64,000 bases of DNA from contig CAYXLI010000013.1 in NCBI GenBank assembly GCA_964464925.1, positions 84,753 to 148,752 of the forward strand. Reading direction: 5' to 3'. Within the stretch, counting starts at the first letter, position 1. Each line of letters begins with the position of its first letter. This document shows, in pieces, positions 17,101-24,450 of this stretch. The stretch is from CAYXLI01 sp964464925 (GTDB lineage Bacteria > Acidobacteriota > Terriglobia > Bryobacterales > Bryobacteraceae). The notes beneath the pieces are model-generated. The model did not search any database, was not told the DNA's origin, and saw only the letters and a program-made list of their open reading frames with translations. The position numbers were made by a program, and so were the translations under genes.

Positions 17101-17215
17101 GAGCGAAGTGAAGGCCGGTTATGAGTGCGGTATCACGATCGCGAACTACCAGGATCTGAAGCCGGGCGACATCATCGAGGCGTTCGCTCAGGAGCAGATC
17201 GAAGCGACGCTGTAA
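14156..17215 (+). CDS. infB: Translation initiation factor IF-2
   Basis: About 1019 residues. The N-terminus MKKIRINELARELEVKPNRILELL is the usual IF2_N element, which is why I prefer ATG 14156 to the in-frame ATG six codons earlier at 14138; neither has a clear Shine-Dalgarno. A Pro/Ala/Arg-rich, presumably disordered linker of over 300 residues follows, then a second IF2_N-like segment (ITISEGITVKELSEKLG). The GTPase domain has G1 GHVDHGKT (residues 528-535), G3 DTPGH and G4 NKID; domains II-IV complete it. The factor places initiator tRNA on the ribosome. It is the last gene of rimP-nusA-infB. Confidence 0.96.
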   Translation: MKKIRINELARELEVKPNRILELLPELGVQEKKTHSSSIDEDVAIIVKHRLSGNGEGYGTGVSDYDEADVEEHEHEEEHEAQPARKAEDHVPVVEEKPASAPPAGEPAAKTEAHAESAPAAPAPFRPTPLRPPLVGHREPVQPPVGPPRPQAPAPPAPAVPQQPAAPPAAAPQQRATPAAPRPPAPAPPSAGPGTPASAAPPASPGTPARTSLPARNMPIYRPGQVISGPRQPLPPGIAPAAPAAPGQPRPSTPPGRPVPRPQAPGISIPPRTQAPREGQGPGQPQQQRPTLAGQPAARPVVPPRADLAARLAQTQAKPMPGPAAPPMPRPGMPSRPSSPVPGQPIYRGPIRPGQPLMRQPGGPGGPGRPGDNRGARPRPMHPTSPMRIEPPTPLPEGRRQFNKPGNRSPQERRRDQEGVFRPVIRREQPAAPPPIDREITISEGITVKELSEKLGIKANLVIKKLVERKIFATINQTLDAKMAEDMAREFGASTNQVSFEEESSQELVLAEEPKDLVRRAPVVTIMGHVDHGKTSLLDAIRSANVAEHEAGGITQHIGAYQIVKNDRKIVFIDTPGHEAFTRMRARGAKVTDIVILVVAADDGVMPQTQEAIDHARAAKVPIIVAINKIDKPDAQPDRIKQQLADRNLLSEDWGGDTVMVPVSAKARTNLDLLLEMILLVADMGDYKANPSRPAVGTVLEAKLDRGRGPVATVLVQNGTLKVSDFFICGQVFGKVRALFNDRGEGVREAEPSTPVEVLGLNELPEVGDQFQVVTDTAKAKQIVMYRESKAREKAMSKGARVTLEQLHQQVREGEVKELNIILKTDVGGTAEVLSEMLQKLSTDKVKIRVLRADVGAITESDVLLATTSEAIIIGFNVRPERAASAIAEREKIDLRLHTIIYELTDEIKKAMAGMLEPVFKEVFRGRAEVRDVFKISKVGTVAGCMVTEGVVTRDSQMRLLRDNIVVHTGRIESLKRFKNDASEVKAGYECGITIANYQDLKPGDIIEAFAQEQIEATL

Positions 17216-17237
17216 TTCGAGGTCCGCTGTGAATTCG

Positions 17238-17266
17238 AAGGGGAGGAGTGAAAGCTCCTCCCCTTT
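17238..17266. terminator. Bidirectional intrinsic terminator between infB and the SIR2-like gene
   Basis: AAGGGGAGGAG (17238-17248) pairs perfectly with CTCCTCCCCTT (17255-17265) over 11 base pairs around a TGAAAG loop, with a T/C-rich tail on the plus strand. It sits between the convergent stops at 17215 and 17272 and can serve both. Confidence 0.85.
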
Positions 17267-17271
17267 CTCTT

Positions 17272-18450
17272 TCACCTGGCCTTCGACAGTTTCGCGATGG
17301 AGGCCGCGAGGGAGGAGAAGTCCGGATACCAGATGATTTCCGTGCCGAGTTCGCGGACGGAGCGCTCCAGGTGAGATTTGATCTCTTCGCGCGGTTCGGG
17401 CAACTCACACTCAGCGCGGAGCCAGAAGTGGCGAACTGAATCCAACTCAGCCTCCATGTCCGCGGCATCATAGTCGCGGCTGTGCAGGAACCGGAGTTCG
17501 GCGGTCCGGTGGGCACGCCGTTCGGCGGCCGATTGATACAGCCAACGGCGGATATTCACATCGTCCAGCGCCGTGCCGATGATGAGCACATTGTGCCGCT
17601 GCAGGATCGAGAGCGGCGTGTAATTCGCGAAAGAGGCCGGGTCGGAGAAAGTGTGGAAGTACTCGGACTCCTTGAACACCAATCCGAAAGCGTAATCACC
17701 GTTCTCGACATCCTCGACGTTCATGCGCGCGTCGAGATAGCCGTGGAGATGGAAGACCGGAATCGTACCGGGCGTCTGCGTGTCGGCCGCGCCCTGAATG
17801 CTACTGACAAAACGGCGCCCTTTGGCTGCGGAGCGCATGTAGAGTTCCAGGAGATTGTCAGCGTTTGTAGTGAGGACAGCGTGAATGTTGCGGTTCGGTG
17901 AGCCTGCCAGCAGAAGATCGCCGACGGCACAGAGGGTTGCGTTGCGGCGGAAGAGTTCGAGAGCCGCTGACCAGTCGGAGCGGCGCAGACGATCGCGCAG
18001 TTCGCGGAACTCCTCTTTGCCGTACAAACTGTCGTACAGGATCTGATCGAACGTGCGGTCCGACCCGTGAGCCTCGAGCATGCGGTCACAAATGTCGAGT
18101 TGAGCGGAAACGGAGATGCGAGCGGCAGACAAGCTGTCGACGATGCCGGATGCCGCGGAGCCCCGGTTCGGAAACGTCTGTTGGACGGCGCGCTCCACCA
18201 CCTCGCGCCACAACGGAATGCCGCTTTCATGACTGACGCCCGCACCGGCGAATAGCGCGAGGCCGCGCTGCTTATACAGGAACAGAGCGCGGTTCTGCCC
18301 GCAGAGCCGACGACCGGCGCGGCAGTGACCCTGCAATTCCATGCGGCGGACAAAGCCCGGCGGAAAATCGCCTAAGAGTTCCCCATCCTGCAACGAATCG
18401 AAACGGGCAAGCTGGCCGACAGTCGGGCTGGTTTCGCTCACGGGTCGCAT
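17272..18450 (-). CDS. Standalone SIR2-like (SIR2_2-type) protein
   Basis: About 392 residues from ATG 18450. The NAD-binding sirtuin-like signature is visible: LFAGAGVSHESGIPLW (GAG at residues 69-71), TTNADNLLE (194-198 for TTNAD) and HLHGYLD (234-239), with a later GTALDDVNIRRWLY. The zinc-binding cysteines of deacetylase sirtuins are not apparent, which suggests an NAD-hydrolysing SIR2-like enzyme. Such domains occur in anti-phage systems (Thoeris, DSR, short Argonaute partners), but no partner is encoded here. The gene is divergent from the lipase maturation factor-like gene, with only 28 bases between starts. An upstream in-frame start at 18549 would overlap that gene and is less likely. 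Confidence 0.75.
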   Translation of the reverse strand: MRPVSETSPTVGQLARFDSLQDGELLGDFPPGFVRRMELQGHCRAGRRLCGQNRALFLYKQRGLALFAGAGVSHESGIPLWREVVERAVQQTFPNRGSAASGIVDSLSAARISVSAQLDICDRMLEAHGSDRTFDQILYDSLYGKEEFRELRDRLRRSDWSAALELFRRNATLCAVGDLLLAGSPNRNIHAVLTTNADNLLELYMRSAAKGRRFVSSIQGAADTQTPGTIPVFHLHGYLDARMNVEDVENGDYAFGLVFKESEYFHTFSDPASFANYTPLSILQRHNVLIIGTALDDVNIRRWLYQSAAERRAHRTAELRFLHSRDYDAADMEAELDSVRHFWLRAECELPEPREEIKSHLERSVRELGTEIIWYPDFSSLAASIAKLSKAR

Positions 18451-18478
18451 ACTATGGGGATGCAACGCGGGCACAACT

Positions 18479-19879
18479 ATGAATGCCTGGTATACACGGT
18501 TACGCGGGTGTGACGCGACATGGTGGTTCCTCCGCGCGCTTGGTGTCACCTACATCATCGCCTTCGGCTCCGCCGCGGTGCAGATTCAGGGGCTGGCCGG
18601 TGCGCACGGCATTCTGCCGGTCTCTGTCTTCCTCGCCAGGGCTGCTGAGGCGCTGGGCAGTTCTGCGTGGACCTCCGTTCCTACCGTGTTCTGGTTGAGA
18701 TCGAATGATGCCGCGCTAACGGCAGTGTGCGTTGCCGGCTGTGCTGCGGGAGTGATGGTGGCGAGCGGTGTCCTATGGAGGCTGGGCGCGATCGCCGGGT
18801 TCGTGTTGTATCTCTCGATCATTTCAGGGTGCCAGGATTTTCTGGCATTCCAGTGGGATTTTCTGCTACTCGAGGCTGGCTTTCTGGCCATGTTTGCGGG
18901 GCTGTCAGGGATTGTTGTGTGGCTCTACCGGTGGCTGTTATTCCGGCTGATGTTCTTATCCGGATGCGTGAAACTTTTGAGTGGCGACGCTACGTGGCGG
19001 AACCTCACCGCGATGACGTTTCATTACCAGACGCAGCCGATCCCGAATGTGATTGCGTGGTATGCGCACCAACTGCCGGTCTGGTTCCAGAAGATGAGCA
19101 CCGCGTCGGTACTGGCCATTGAGGTGGTGATTCCGTTTATCATCTTTGCGCCGGCGAGGCTTCGCAGCGTGGCCGCATGGAGCTTTCTCGCGCTGCAGGT
19201 GCTGATTTCCCTCACAGGGAACTATGCGTTCTTCAATCTTCTGGCTATGGCGCTGTGCCTGTTCTTGTTCGGTCAGGCTCCGAAATTCCGGTGGCCGGAA
19301 CGAAGGTGGCGAGAGGCGATTGCCATTCTGCTCGCGGTGTTCATTGGTTCGGTGAGTACTGTGGAGATGCTGGGAACGCTGGGAGTGCGCGCGCCTGGAC
19401 AGGGCCTGGTGTCGGCGCTTGCGCCATTCGGCGTGGTCAACACGTATGGGCTGTTTGCGGTGATGACGACGAGGCGTCCGGAGATCGTGGTGGAAGGATC
19501 GGACGACGGCGTCACCTGGCGCGCTTACGAATTCCGGTACAAACCAGGGCGGCTGGACCGGCACCCGCCGTTCGTTGCTCCGCATCAGCCGAGACTGGAC
19601 TGGCAGATGTGGTTCGCCGCGCTCGGCGATTACCGGCAGAATCCGTGGTTCGTGAATTTCATGCTGCGGCTGTTGCAGGGCTCGCCGGAAGTATTGGGAC
19701 TGCTTGAAACCAACCCTTTTCCGGATCATCCGCCGAAGTTTGTCAGGGCTATGTTATTTGACTATACCTTCACTGATTTTGGGGAGCGGCGTGCAACGGG
19801 CAATTGGTGGAAGAGAACCGCAGCGGGCACGTATCTGCGAGCGGTGAGTCTGGTTGACTTCACCGCGCCCTCGCGGTAG
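18479..19879 (+). CDS. Lipase maturation factor-family membrane protein
   Basis: A 466-residue multi-pass membrane protein. After MNAWYTRLRGCDATWWFLRALG come several hydrophobic segments up to about residue 300, then a soluble tail with EGSDDGVTWRAYEFRYKPG, APHQPRLDWQMWFAALGDY and LETNPFPDHPPKFVRAMLFDY, which are hallmark phrases of the LMF1 family. In animals LMF1 assists lipase folding in the ER; the role of bacterial members is unsettled. I used ATG 18479 because the upstream in-frame extension to 18341 runs over the divergent SIR2-like gene and is not hydrophobic. No Shine-Dalgarno is obvious. It converges with the VWFA gene. Confidence 0.83.
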   Translation: MNAWYTRLRGCDATWWFLRALGVTYIIAFGSAAVQIQGLAGAHGILPVSVFLARAAEALGSSAWTSVPTVFWLRSNDAALTAVCVAGCAAGVMVASGVLWRLGAIAGFVLYLSIISGCQDFLAFQWDFLLLEAGFLAMFAGLSGIVVWLYRWLLFRLMFLSGCVKLLSGDATWRNLTAMTFHYQTQPIPNVIAWYAHQLPVWFQKMSTASVLAIEVVIPFIIFAPARLRSVAAWSFLALQVLISLTGNYAFFNLLAMALCLFLFGQAPKFRWPERRWREAIAILLAVFIGSVSTVEMLGTLGVRAPGQGLVSALAPFGVVNTYGLFAVMTTRRPEIVVEGSDDGVTWRAYEFRYKPGRLDRHPPFVAPHQPRLDWQMWFAALGDYRQNPWFVNFMLRLLQGSPEVLGLLETNPFPDHPPKFVRAMLFDYTFTDFGERRATGNWWKRTAAGTYLRAVSLVDFTAPSR

Positions 19880-19899
19880 GCCCCGAATCAGCAGTCTTG

Positions 19900-20835
19900 C
19901 TAACGCGGAATGTAATAACCCTGCCGTGCATGAACGACGGCGCCCGGGTACTTCGTTTGTGCCGAAGGGGTGAGGTTCACGTGAATCGTGCGGAAGGAGC
20001 CAGGTTCGCCCGGAGGCATCGTGTATTGGAGAAAATATCTCGTGCGGATTTTGTTCACCAACCGCTCGAATACATCCCCTATTTTTCCCTCGGCCACCGC
20101 TTCGCCTCCCGTCAGGCGTGTGTAGTTGCGTACATCCGGGAAGGCTCGATCCGGAGGCGCATAGCGGCCGTTTGGTACAGGCGTACCATCGCCGACGATG
20201 ATCGCGTTCAACACAGTGTTTGCATCCTGCAATGCACGCGTGGTCTGCTGATCGGAAACCAAGCGGCGGAGCGATTGGTTGTCGGTGACGATCAGGATGG
20301 CGTGGCGGCCATCGCTCTTTTGCACATACTGCGCGGCGGCCTGCACGGCATCATTGATGAGTGTATCTTCACCCAAGCCGGATTGATACACGTTGTCAAT
20401 AATGCGGTGACCGATGCTGCCCAGGTCCGAAGTGAAAGGCTGGACGAGCCGGGACCCGTCGGAAAAAAGCATGACCGCGACTTCGTCACCAGGACGGAGT
20501 GCGGCGAGCGCTCGAGAGGAGGCACGGGCGAGTTCCGCCAGTTTGGGGCGCATGCTGCCGCTCACATCGAGCAGGAGAACGAGACGCAGGGGTTCGCCTT
20601 CCCGTGCGAAATCGATGAGCTTTTGGGGAGAGCCTTCGTCCGTCACGACGAAGTCGGAGGGCTGGAGGTTGCCGATACTCGCACCGGTGGGCGTTGTGAC
20701 CTCAGCGTCCACTTTGACGAGTGCGGTATCGGTGCGGAACGTGGGGATCTTCTCGTCCTGAGCGTGATACGTCACCGCGAAAAACAGTGTGGCTAAACAG
20801 AGGTGTCTCACGTTCAGTGAGACGCAACTATTCAC
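19900..20835 (-). CDS. Secreted VWFA-related acidobacterial protein (TIGR03436 type)
   Basis: A 311-residue protein with an N-terminal hydrophobic signal (HLCLATLFFAVTYHAQ). The sequence VKVDAEVTTPTGASIGNLQPSDFVVTDEG is the family's N-terminal motif. The von Willebrand A domain has an intact MIDAS start, D90-VSGSM, and the protein ends with VVHARQGYYIPR, the usual closing motif. It probably mediates metal-dependent protein binding at the cell envelope; the partner is unknown. The start is GTG 20835, with GTG 20814 as an alternative. Confidence 0.83.
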   Translation of the reverse strand: MNSCVSLNVRHLCLATLFFAVTYHAQDEKIPTFRTDTALVKVDAEVTTPTGASIGNLQPSDFVVTDEGSPQKLIDFAREGEPLRLVLLLDVSGSMRPKLAELARASSRALAALRPGDEVAVMLFSDGSRLVQPFTSDLGSIGHRIIDNVYQSGLGEDTLINDAVQAAAQYVQKSDGRHAILIVTDNQSLRRLVSDQQTTRALQDANTVLNAIIVGDGTPVPNGRYAPPDRAFPDVRNYTRLTGGEAVAEGKIGDVFERLVNKIRTRYFLQYTMPPGEPGSFRTIHVNLTPSAQTKYPGAVVHARQGYYIPR

Positions 20836-20893
20836 CGCTTCATTGCAGAGGTTTTTGGGAGGGTTTAGGAGTCACAATATCAGGAGGAGTAAG

Positions 20894-21097
20894 ATGGCGA
20901 ACCGTTGTTGGCCAGGATATGAGCCCGTGAAAGGCAAGCCGGAGCATAGCCAGGGAAGTTGTAAGAAAAAGGCGGAATCAGAATCGACGCCGTCTGAGAA
21001 GAAGTTTCAGGCGAAACGTGAAAAGCAGCTAGGGGACTGGAAGAAGAAGCATCCGGGATCTCCACGGAAGGCAGCCCAGCATCTGCACAGGCCTTGA
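20894..21097 (+). CDS. Small basic conserved-type protein of unknown function
   Basis: A 67-residue protein beginning MANRCWPGYEPVKGKPEHSQ and continuing GSCKKKAESE. ATG 20894 is chosen because a near-perfect Shine-Dalgarno AGGAGG (20882-20887) lies six bases upstream, the best ribosome-binding site in this part of the window. The pattern C-GY-PV-GK-P-S-GSC is compact and resembles short hypothetical proteins in which two cysteines bracket a Pro/Lys-rich core, followed here by a very Lys-rich tail (EKKFQAKREKQLGDWKKKHPGSP). It may bind nucleic acid, judged from charge alone. It is convergent with the glycosyltransferase gene, three bases apart. Confidence 0.68.
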   Translation: MANRCWPGYEPVKGKPEHSQGSCKKKAESESTPSEKKFQAKREKQLGDWKKKHPGSPRKAAQHLHRP

Positions 21098-21100
21098 GCC

Positions 21101-22930
21101 TTACTTGTAGCCAGCCGACACCAGGATCATACCGAGCTCGCGGTTGTCCCCCGGGACGGAGAAGGTTTTATCTACGGAGATGGAGAGAGTTTTAGCTTTC
21201 ACCGGCGGAGTTTTGAGCGTGTGACTGCCGGGATCGAATGATTCGCGAGCCATCAGCTTGCCGTCGACGGATATCGTCACCACACGTGAAGGGGCGTTGT
21301 CCGGTATGTAGAACTGGAGTTCGATGGATTGCGGTCTCGAGGGAGCTTTAAAGAGCAAAGTTGCTTTCGATCCCATCCAACGCCATTTGCCCTCGAGGTC
21401 GTAAATGCCACTGACGATTTGCTGCTGAGCCGCAGGTGCATCCATGGTGAGGAAGGATTCTGTGGGCTCGCGCTCGATTACGGCGTGAACGCGGATACGA
21501 TCGATTGGATCGGCCGAGATATCGAACGGGCGAAATCCGAGTGAGGCCGTGGAGTAGCCGGATCGAGTGTTCAAACCAATGAGGCGAACCGGAAGCGTTG
21601 TATTGACGGACTGGACCTGCAACTCGGTGAGTTGGCCGGTGAGTTTCATCGGAAAACTCAGGTCAGAGGAGACGATGGTGTCGCCGGGCCGTAGCGGTTC
21701 GTTGCGCAGGAGTGGTATGGCGCCTCTGCGTTCCAGGTAATGTCGCAAGCCCCATTCTCCGTTGATGAGAATGCGGCGGTGCGAATCGGCCTCGGGAAGC
21801 GTGGATGCGAAACGGCGGTAAGCGTCCCAGTGCTGGTAATTGGTGAACGCGAGAGCAAAGGCTACTGCGGTTTGCGCGGCGATAGACGGGAGGGCAAGCC
21901 GCTGCCGACTCGCAAGAATACAAACCGGCGCTGCCATCGGGAGCAGGTAGCGAGCGGATCCTGCGAAGAAGATCACGAGAGCGGCGGCGAAAAAGATTAG
22001 GATCCAATCGGTTTCGAAGCTGCGATGGCGGATCGCATAGGCGAGGATCATTGCCCCGATGGCGAATGAAAGCCAGAACAACGGATTCGTGTCGAGGAAT
22101 GCGGCGGCGATCCCCGTGGCGAGACCGAGAGGCCAGACAGACCTGGTCATGTAAGCGGCAAGGGCAGGGAAGACGATCCAGCCTGTGTGCGCGGTGAGAG
22201 CGGCTGCGCTCTTGAGTTTGTTCTGTAGTTGTTGGAGCCCGTAGCTGGAGAAGTAGCCGGCCAGGACGGTGGCCGGGATCTCGCCGGTGGTGGCCTTGAC
22301 GTAGATTTGCCAGAAGGCGATGGTGAGCGCCGGCGTTGCTAGAGAAAGCCAGGTTTTGAGGTCCCGGTTCTTTGTCCGGTAAAGATAAGCAGCCAGGATC
22401 GGAATCAGCACGATAGCCTGGAATGCGGCGAGACTCGCGAGAATCATGCTGAGTATGGACATTGGCAGACGGCCTGCCAGGAAGAACGCAATCGCGGACA
22501 TCCAGAAGGCGAGAAACGGCAGGTCGGATTCGAGCGAAGTGCCATTGATGACGAAGGGCAAGGTGGTGATGAAGAGCAGGCTTGCTATCAGCGGCCTGTC
22601 CGTGAAGCGGCGCGCGATGAAATACATACTGAGCGCGGCAATCAGCGAGAAGGCGATATAGGCGGCGTGGAAGATCGGCTCGGGCGCGTTCTTGAATAAG
22701 GCGAGGAGTGCTGCGAGAGTCCAGATATCAAGCGGCGGGTGCGGATGGCCGCGCATGTCGACAATCTCACCCTGGAAGGCGAAGCGGGTGTTCGTGGGGT
22801 GGGCAGGGTCGATGAGCGCGTGCTGGGCTCCGGTGAGGTAATAAACGTCGTCCCCCTGGATGGCCTGGTTCAGGAATGGCAGGCGCAGCAGGAGGACGAC
22901 AGCTACAAGCAGCAGAATTTGAGCGCGCAA
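21101..22930 (-). CDS. GT-C membrane glycosyltransferase (ArnT/PMT-like)
   Basis: A 609-residue polytopic protein. An N-terminal membrane segment is followed by the loop QGDDVYY, whose Asp pair matches the catalytic acidic motif of the first extracytoplasmic loop in PMT/ArnT-like enzymes, and by about a dozen hydrophobic segments to about residue 360. A soluble beta-rich C-terminal domain of about 240 residues follows. Likely function: transfer of a sugar from a polyprenyl-phosphate donor on the outer face of the inner membrane; the acceptor is unknown. The start is TTG 22930, 17 bases after the gcvPB stop, so it may be read through from the gcv operon. Confidence 0.75.
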   Translation of the reverse strand: MRAQILLLVAVVLLLRLPFLNQAIQGDDVYYLTGAQHALIDPAHPTNTRFAFQGEIVDMRGHPHPPLDIWTLAALLALFKNAPEPIFHAAYIAFSLIAALSMYFIARRFTDRPLIASLLFITTLPFVINGTSLESDLPFLAFWMSAIAFFLAGRLPMSILSMILASLAAFQAIVLIPILAAYLYRTKNRDLKTWLSLATPALTIAFWQIYVKATTGEIPATVLAGYFSSYGLQQLQNKLKSAAALTAHTGWIVFPALAAYMTRSVWPLGLATGIAAAFLDTNPLFWLSFAIGAMILAYAIRHRSFETDWILIFFAAALVIFFAGSARYLLPMAAPVCILASRQRLALPSIAAQTAVAFALAFTNYQHWDAYRRFASTLPEADSHRRILINGEWGLRHYLERRGAIPLLRNEPLRPGDTIVSSDLSFPMKLTGQLTELQVQSVNTTLPVRLIGLNTRSGYSTASLGFRPFDISADPIDRIRVHAVIEREPTESFLTMDAPAAQQQIVSGIYDLEGKWRWMGSKATLLFKAPSRPQSIELQFYIPDNAPSRVVTISVDGKLMARESFDPGSHTLKTPPVKAKTLSISVDKTFSVPGDNRELGMILVSAGYK

Positions 22931-22947
22931 ACAAATATTATCTGACG

Positions 22948-24450
22948 TTAATCGGCAGCTTTGGAGGCAGTTGCCTCAGGACGCCAGCGAACGATCGGGC
23001 GGCGCGCGGCCGTCACTTCATCTACACGCGAAGTGCGGGTGAGGTGCGGCGCGGAGAGGACTGTCTGCGGATCGTCCTCAATCTCCTTCGCAATCGAAAT
23101 CATCGAGTCGATAAACAGGTCGAGTTCCTGCTTCGATTCCGTCTCGGTCGGCTCGATCATCAGCGCGCCGTGCACGATGAGCGGGAAGCTGACCGTGTAC
23201 GGATGGAAGCCGTAGTCGATGAGGCGCTTGGCCATATCTCCGGTCTTGACGCCCTTCTCCGCCTGACGGTCATGACTGAAGACCACCTCATGCATCGTGG
23301 GCGCGTTGTAAGGCAGTTCGTAATGAGGCTCCATCCGTTTGCGGATGTAGTTCGCGTTCAGCACGGCGTCCATCGTCGCGTTACGCAAACCCGGACCGCC
23401 GTGCGCCATAATGTACGCCAGCGCGCGGACCAGCACGCCGAAGTTGCCATAGAAGCTGCGAACACGCCCGATCGACTGGGGTAGATCGTAATCCCAATGC
23501 CACTGGCCGGCTTCCTTCTTCAGCCGCGGTCCAGGCAGGAACGGGATCAGGTGCGACTTGATGGCAACAGCTCCTGCACCGGGTCCGCCTCCGCCATGCG
23601 GCGTGGAGAAGGTCTTGTGCAGGTTGAGGTGCATTACGTCGATGCCGAAATCGCCCGGGCGCGTGATGCCAACCAGCGCGTTCATGTTCGCGCCGTCCAT
23701 GTAGACGAGCGAACCGTTCGCGTGCAGGATTTCGCAGATCTCTTTGATGTTCTCTTCGAAGATACCCAGCGTGTTCGGATTCGTGATCATCATGCCGGCG
23801 ACATCTTCGTCGACTGCGGCCTTCAGAGCTTCGATGTCCACGAGGCCATTCTCATTGGACTTAATGTTCTGCACCGTGTAGCCGACCATCATCGCCGTAG
23901 CCGGGTTGGTGCCGTGCGCGGAATCCGGGACGAGAATTTTCTTTCTGGCGTTGCCCTTGGATTCCAAATAGTGGCGGATGAGCAGGATGCCTGTCATCTC
24001 TCCATGCGCGCCGGCGGCCGGCTGCAGCGTGACGGCGTCCATGCCCGTGATTTCCGCTAGAGCGGTTTCGAGCTGAGCCACGATCTCCATGGCGCCTTGG
24101 GAGAGTTGCTCGGGTTGATACGGGTGCGCCCACGCAAGGCCTTCGGTGCGAGCGGCCGTCTCGTTCACGCGCGGGTTGTACTTCATAGTGCAGGAACCAA
24201 GCGGGTAAAGGCCAAGGTCGATTGCATAGTTCCAGGTGGACAGGCGCGTGAAATGGCGGATTACTTCCACTTCGCTCACTTCGGGAAAGCCTTCGATTTC
24301 GGAGCGCACGTTCGCTTCGCCGAGTGCGGCTTCGGCGTCGATCGCCGGCACGTCGAGGTCGGGAAGTTGGTAGCCCTTCTTGCCTGGTGAGCTGCTCTCA
24401 AACAGCAACGGCTCATTCTGAGTGATGTGCGGACGCGTCTTCGTAATCAT
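22948..24450 (-). CDS. gcvPB: Glycine dehydrogenase (decarboxylating) subunit 2, P-protein beta
   Basis: A 500-residue protein with the PLP-binding lysine K279 in HLNLHKTFSTPHGGGGPG, plus PLGSCTMKYNPRVNE and PDSAHGTNPATA. This is the catalytic half of the two-subunit P-protein, which decarboxylates glycine and passes the aminomethyl group to lipoyl GcvH. The start overlaps the gcvPA stop by four bases, consistent with stoichiometric subunit synthesis. Confidence 0.96.
   Translation of the reverse strand: MITKTRPHITQNEPLLFESSSPGKKGYQLPDLDVPAIDAEAALGEANVRSEIEGFPEVSEVEVIRHFTRLSTWNYAIDLGLYPLGSCTMKYNPRVNETAARTEGLAWAHPYQPEQLSQGAMEIVAQLETALAEITGMDAVTLQPAAGAHGEMTGILLIRHYLESKGNARKKILVPDSAHGTNPATAMMVGYTVQNIKSNENGLVDIEALKAAVDEDVAGMMITNPNTLGIFEENIKEICEILHANGSLVYMDGANMNALVGITRPGDFGIDVMHLNLHKTFSTPHGGGGPGAGAVAIKSHLIPFLPGPRLKKEAGQWHWDYDLPQSIGRVRSFYGNFGVLVRALAYIMAHGGPGLRNATMDAVLNANYIRKRMEPHYELPYNAPTMHEVVFSHDRQAEKGVKTGDMAKRLIDYGFHPYTVSFPLIVHGALMIEPTETESKQELDLFIDSMISIAKEIEDDPQTVLSAPHLTRTSRVDEVTAARRPIVRWRPEATASKAAD

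Noticed and set aside
17272..18549. SIR2-like gene as part of a Thoeris or short Argonaute operon
   Set aside because: No TIR, Argonaute or other partner gene is adjacent; both neighbours are transcribed from the opposite strand.
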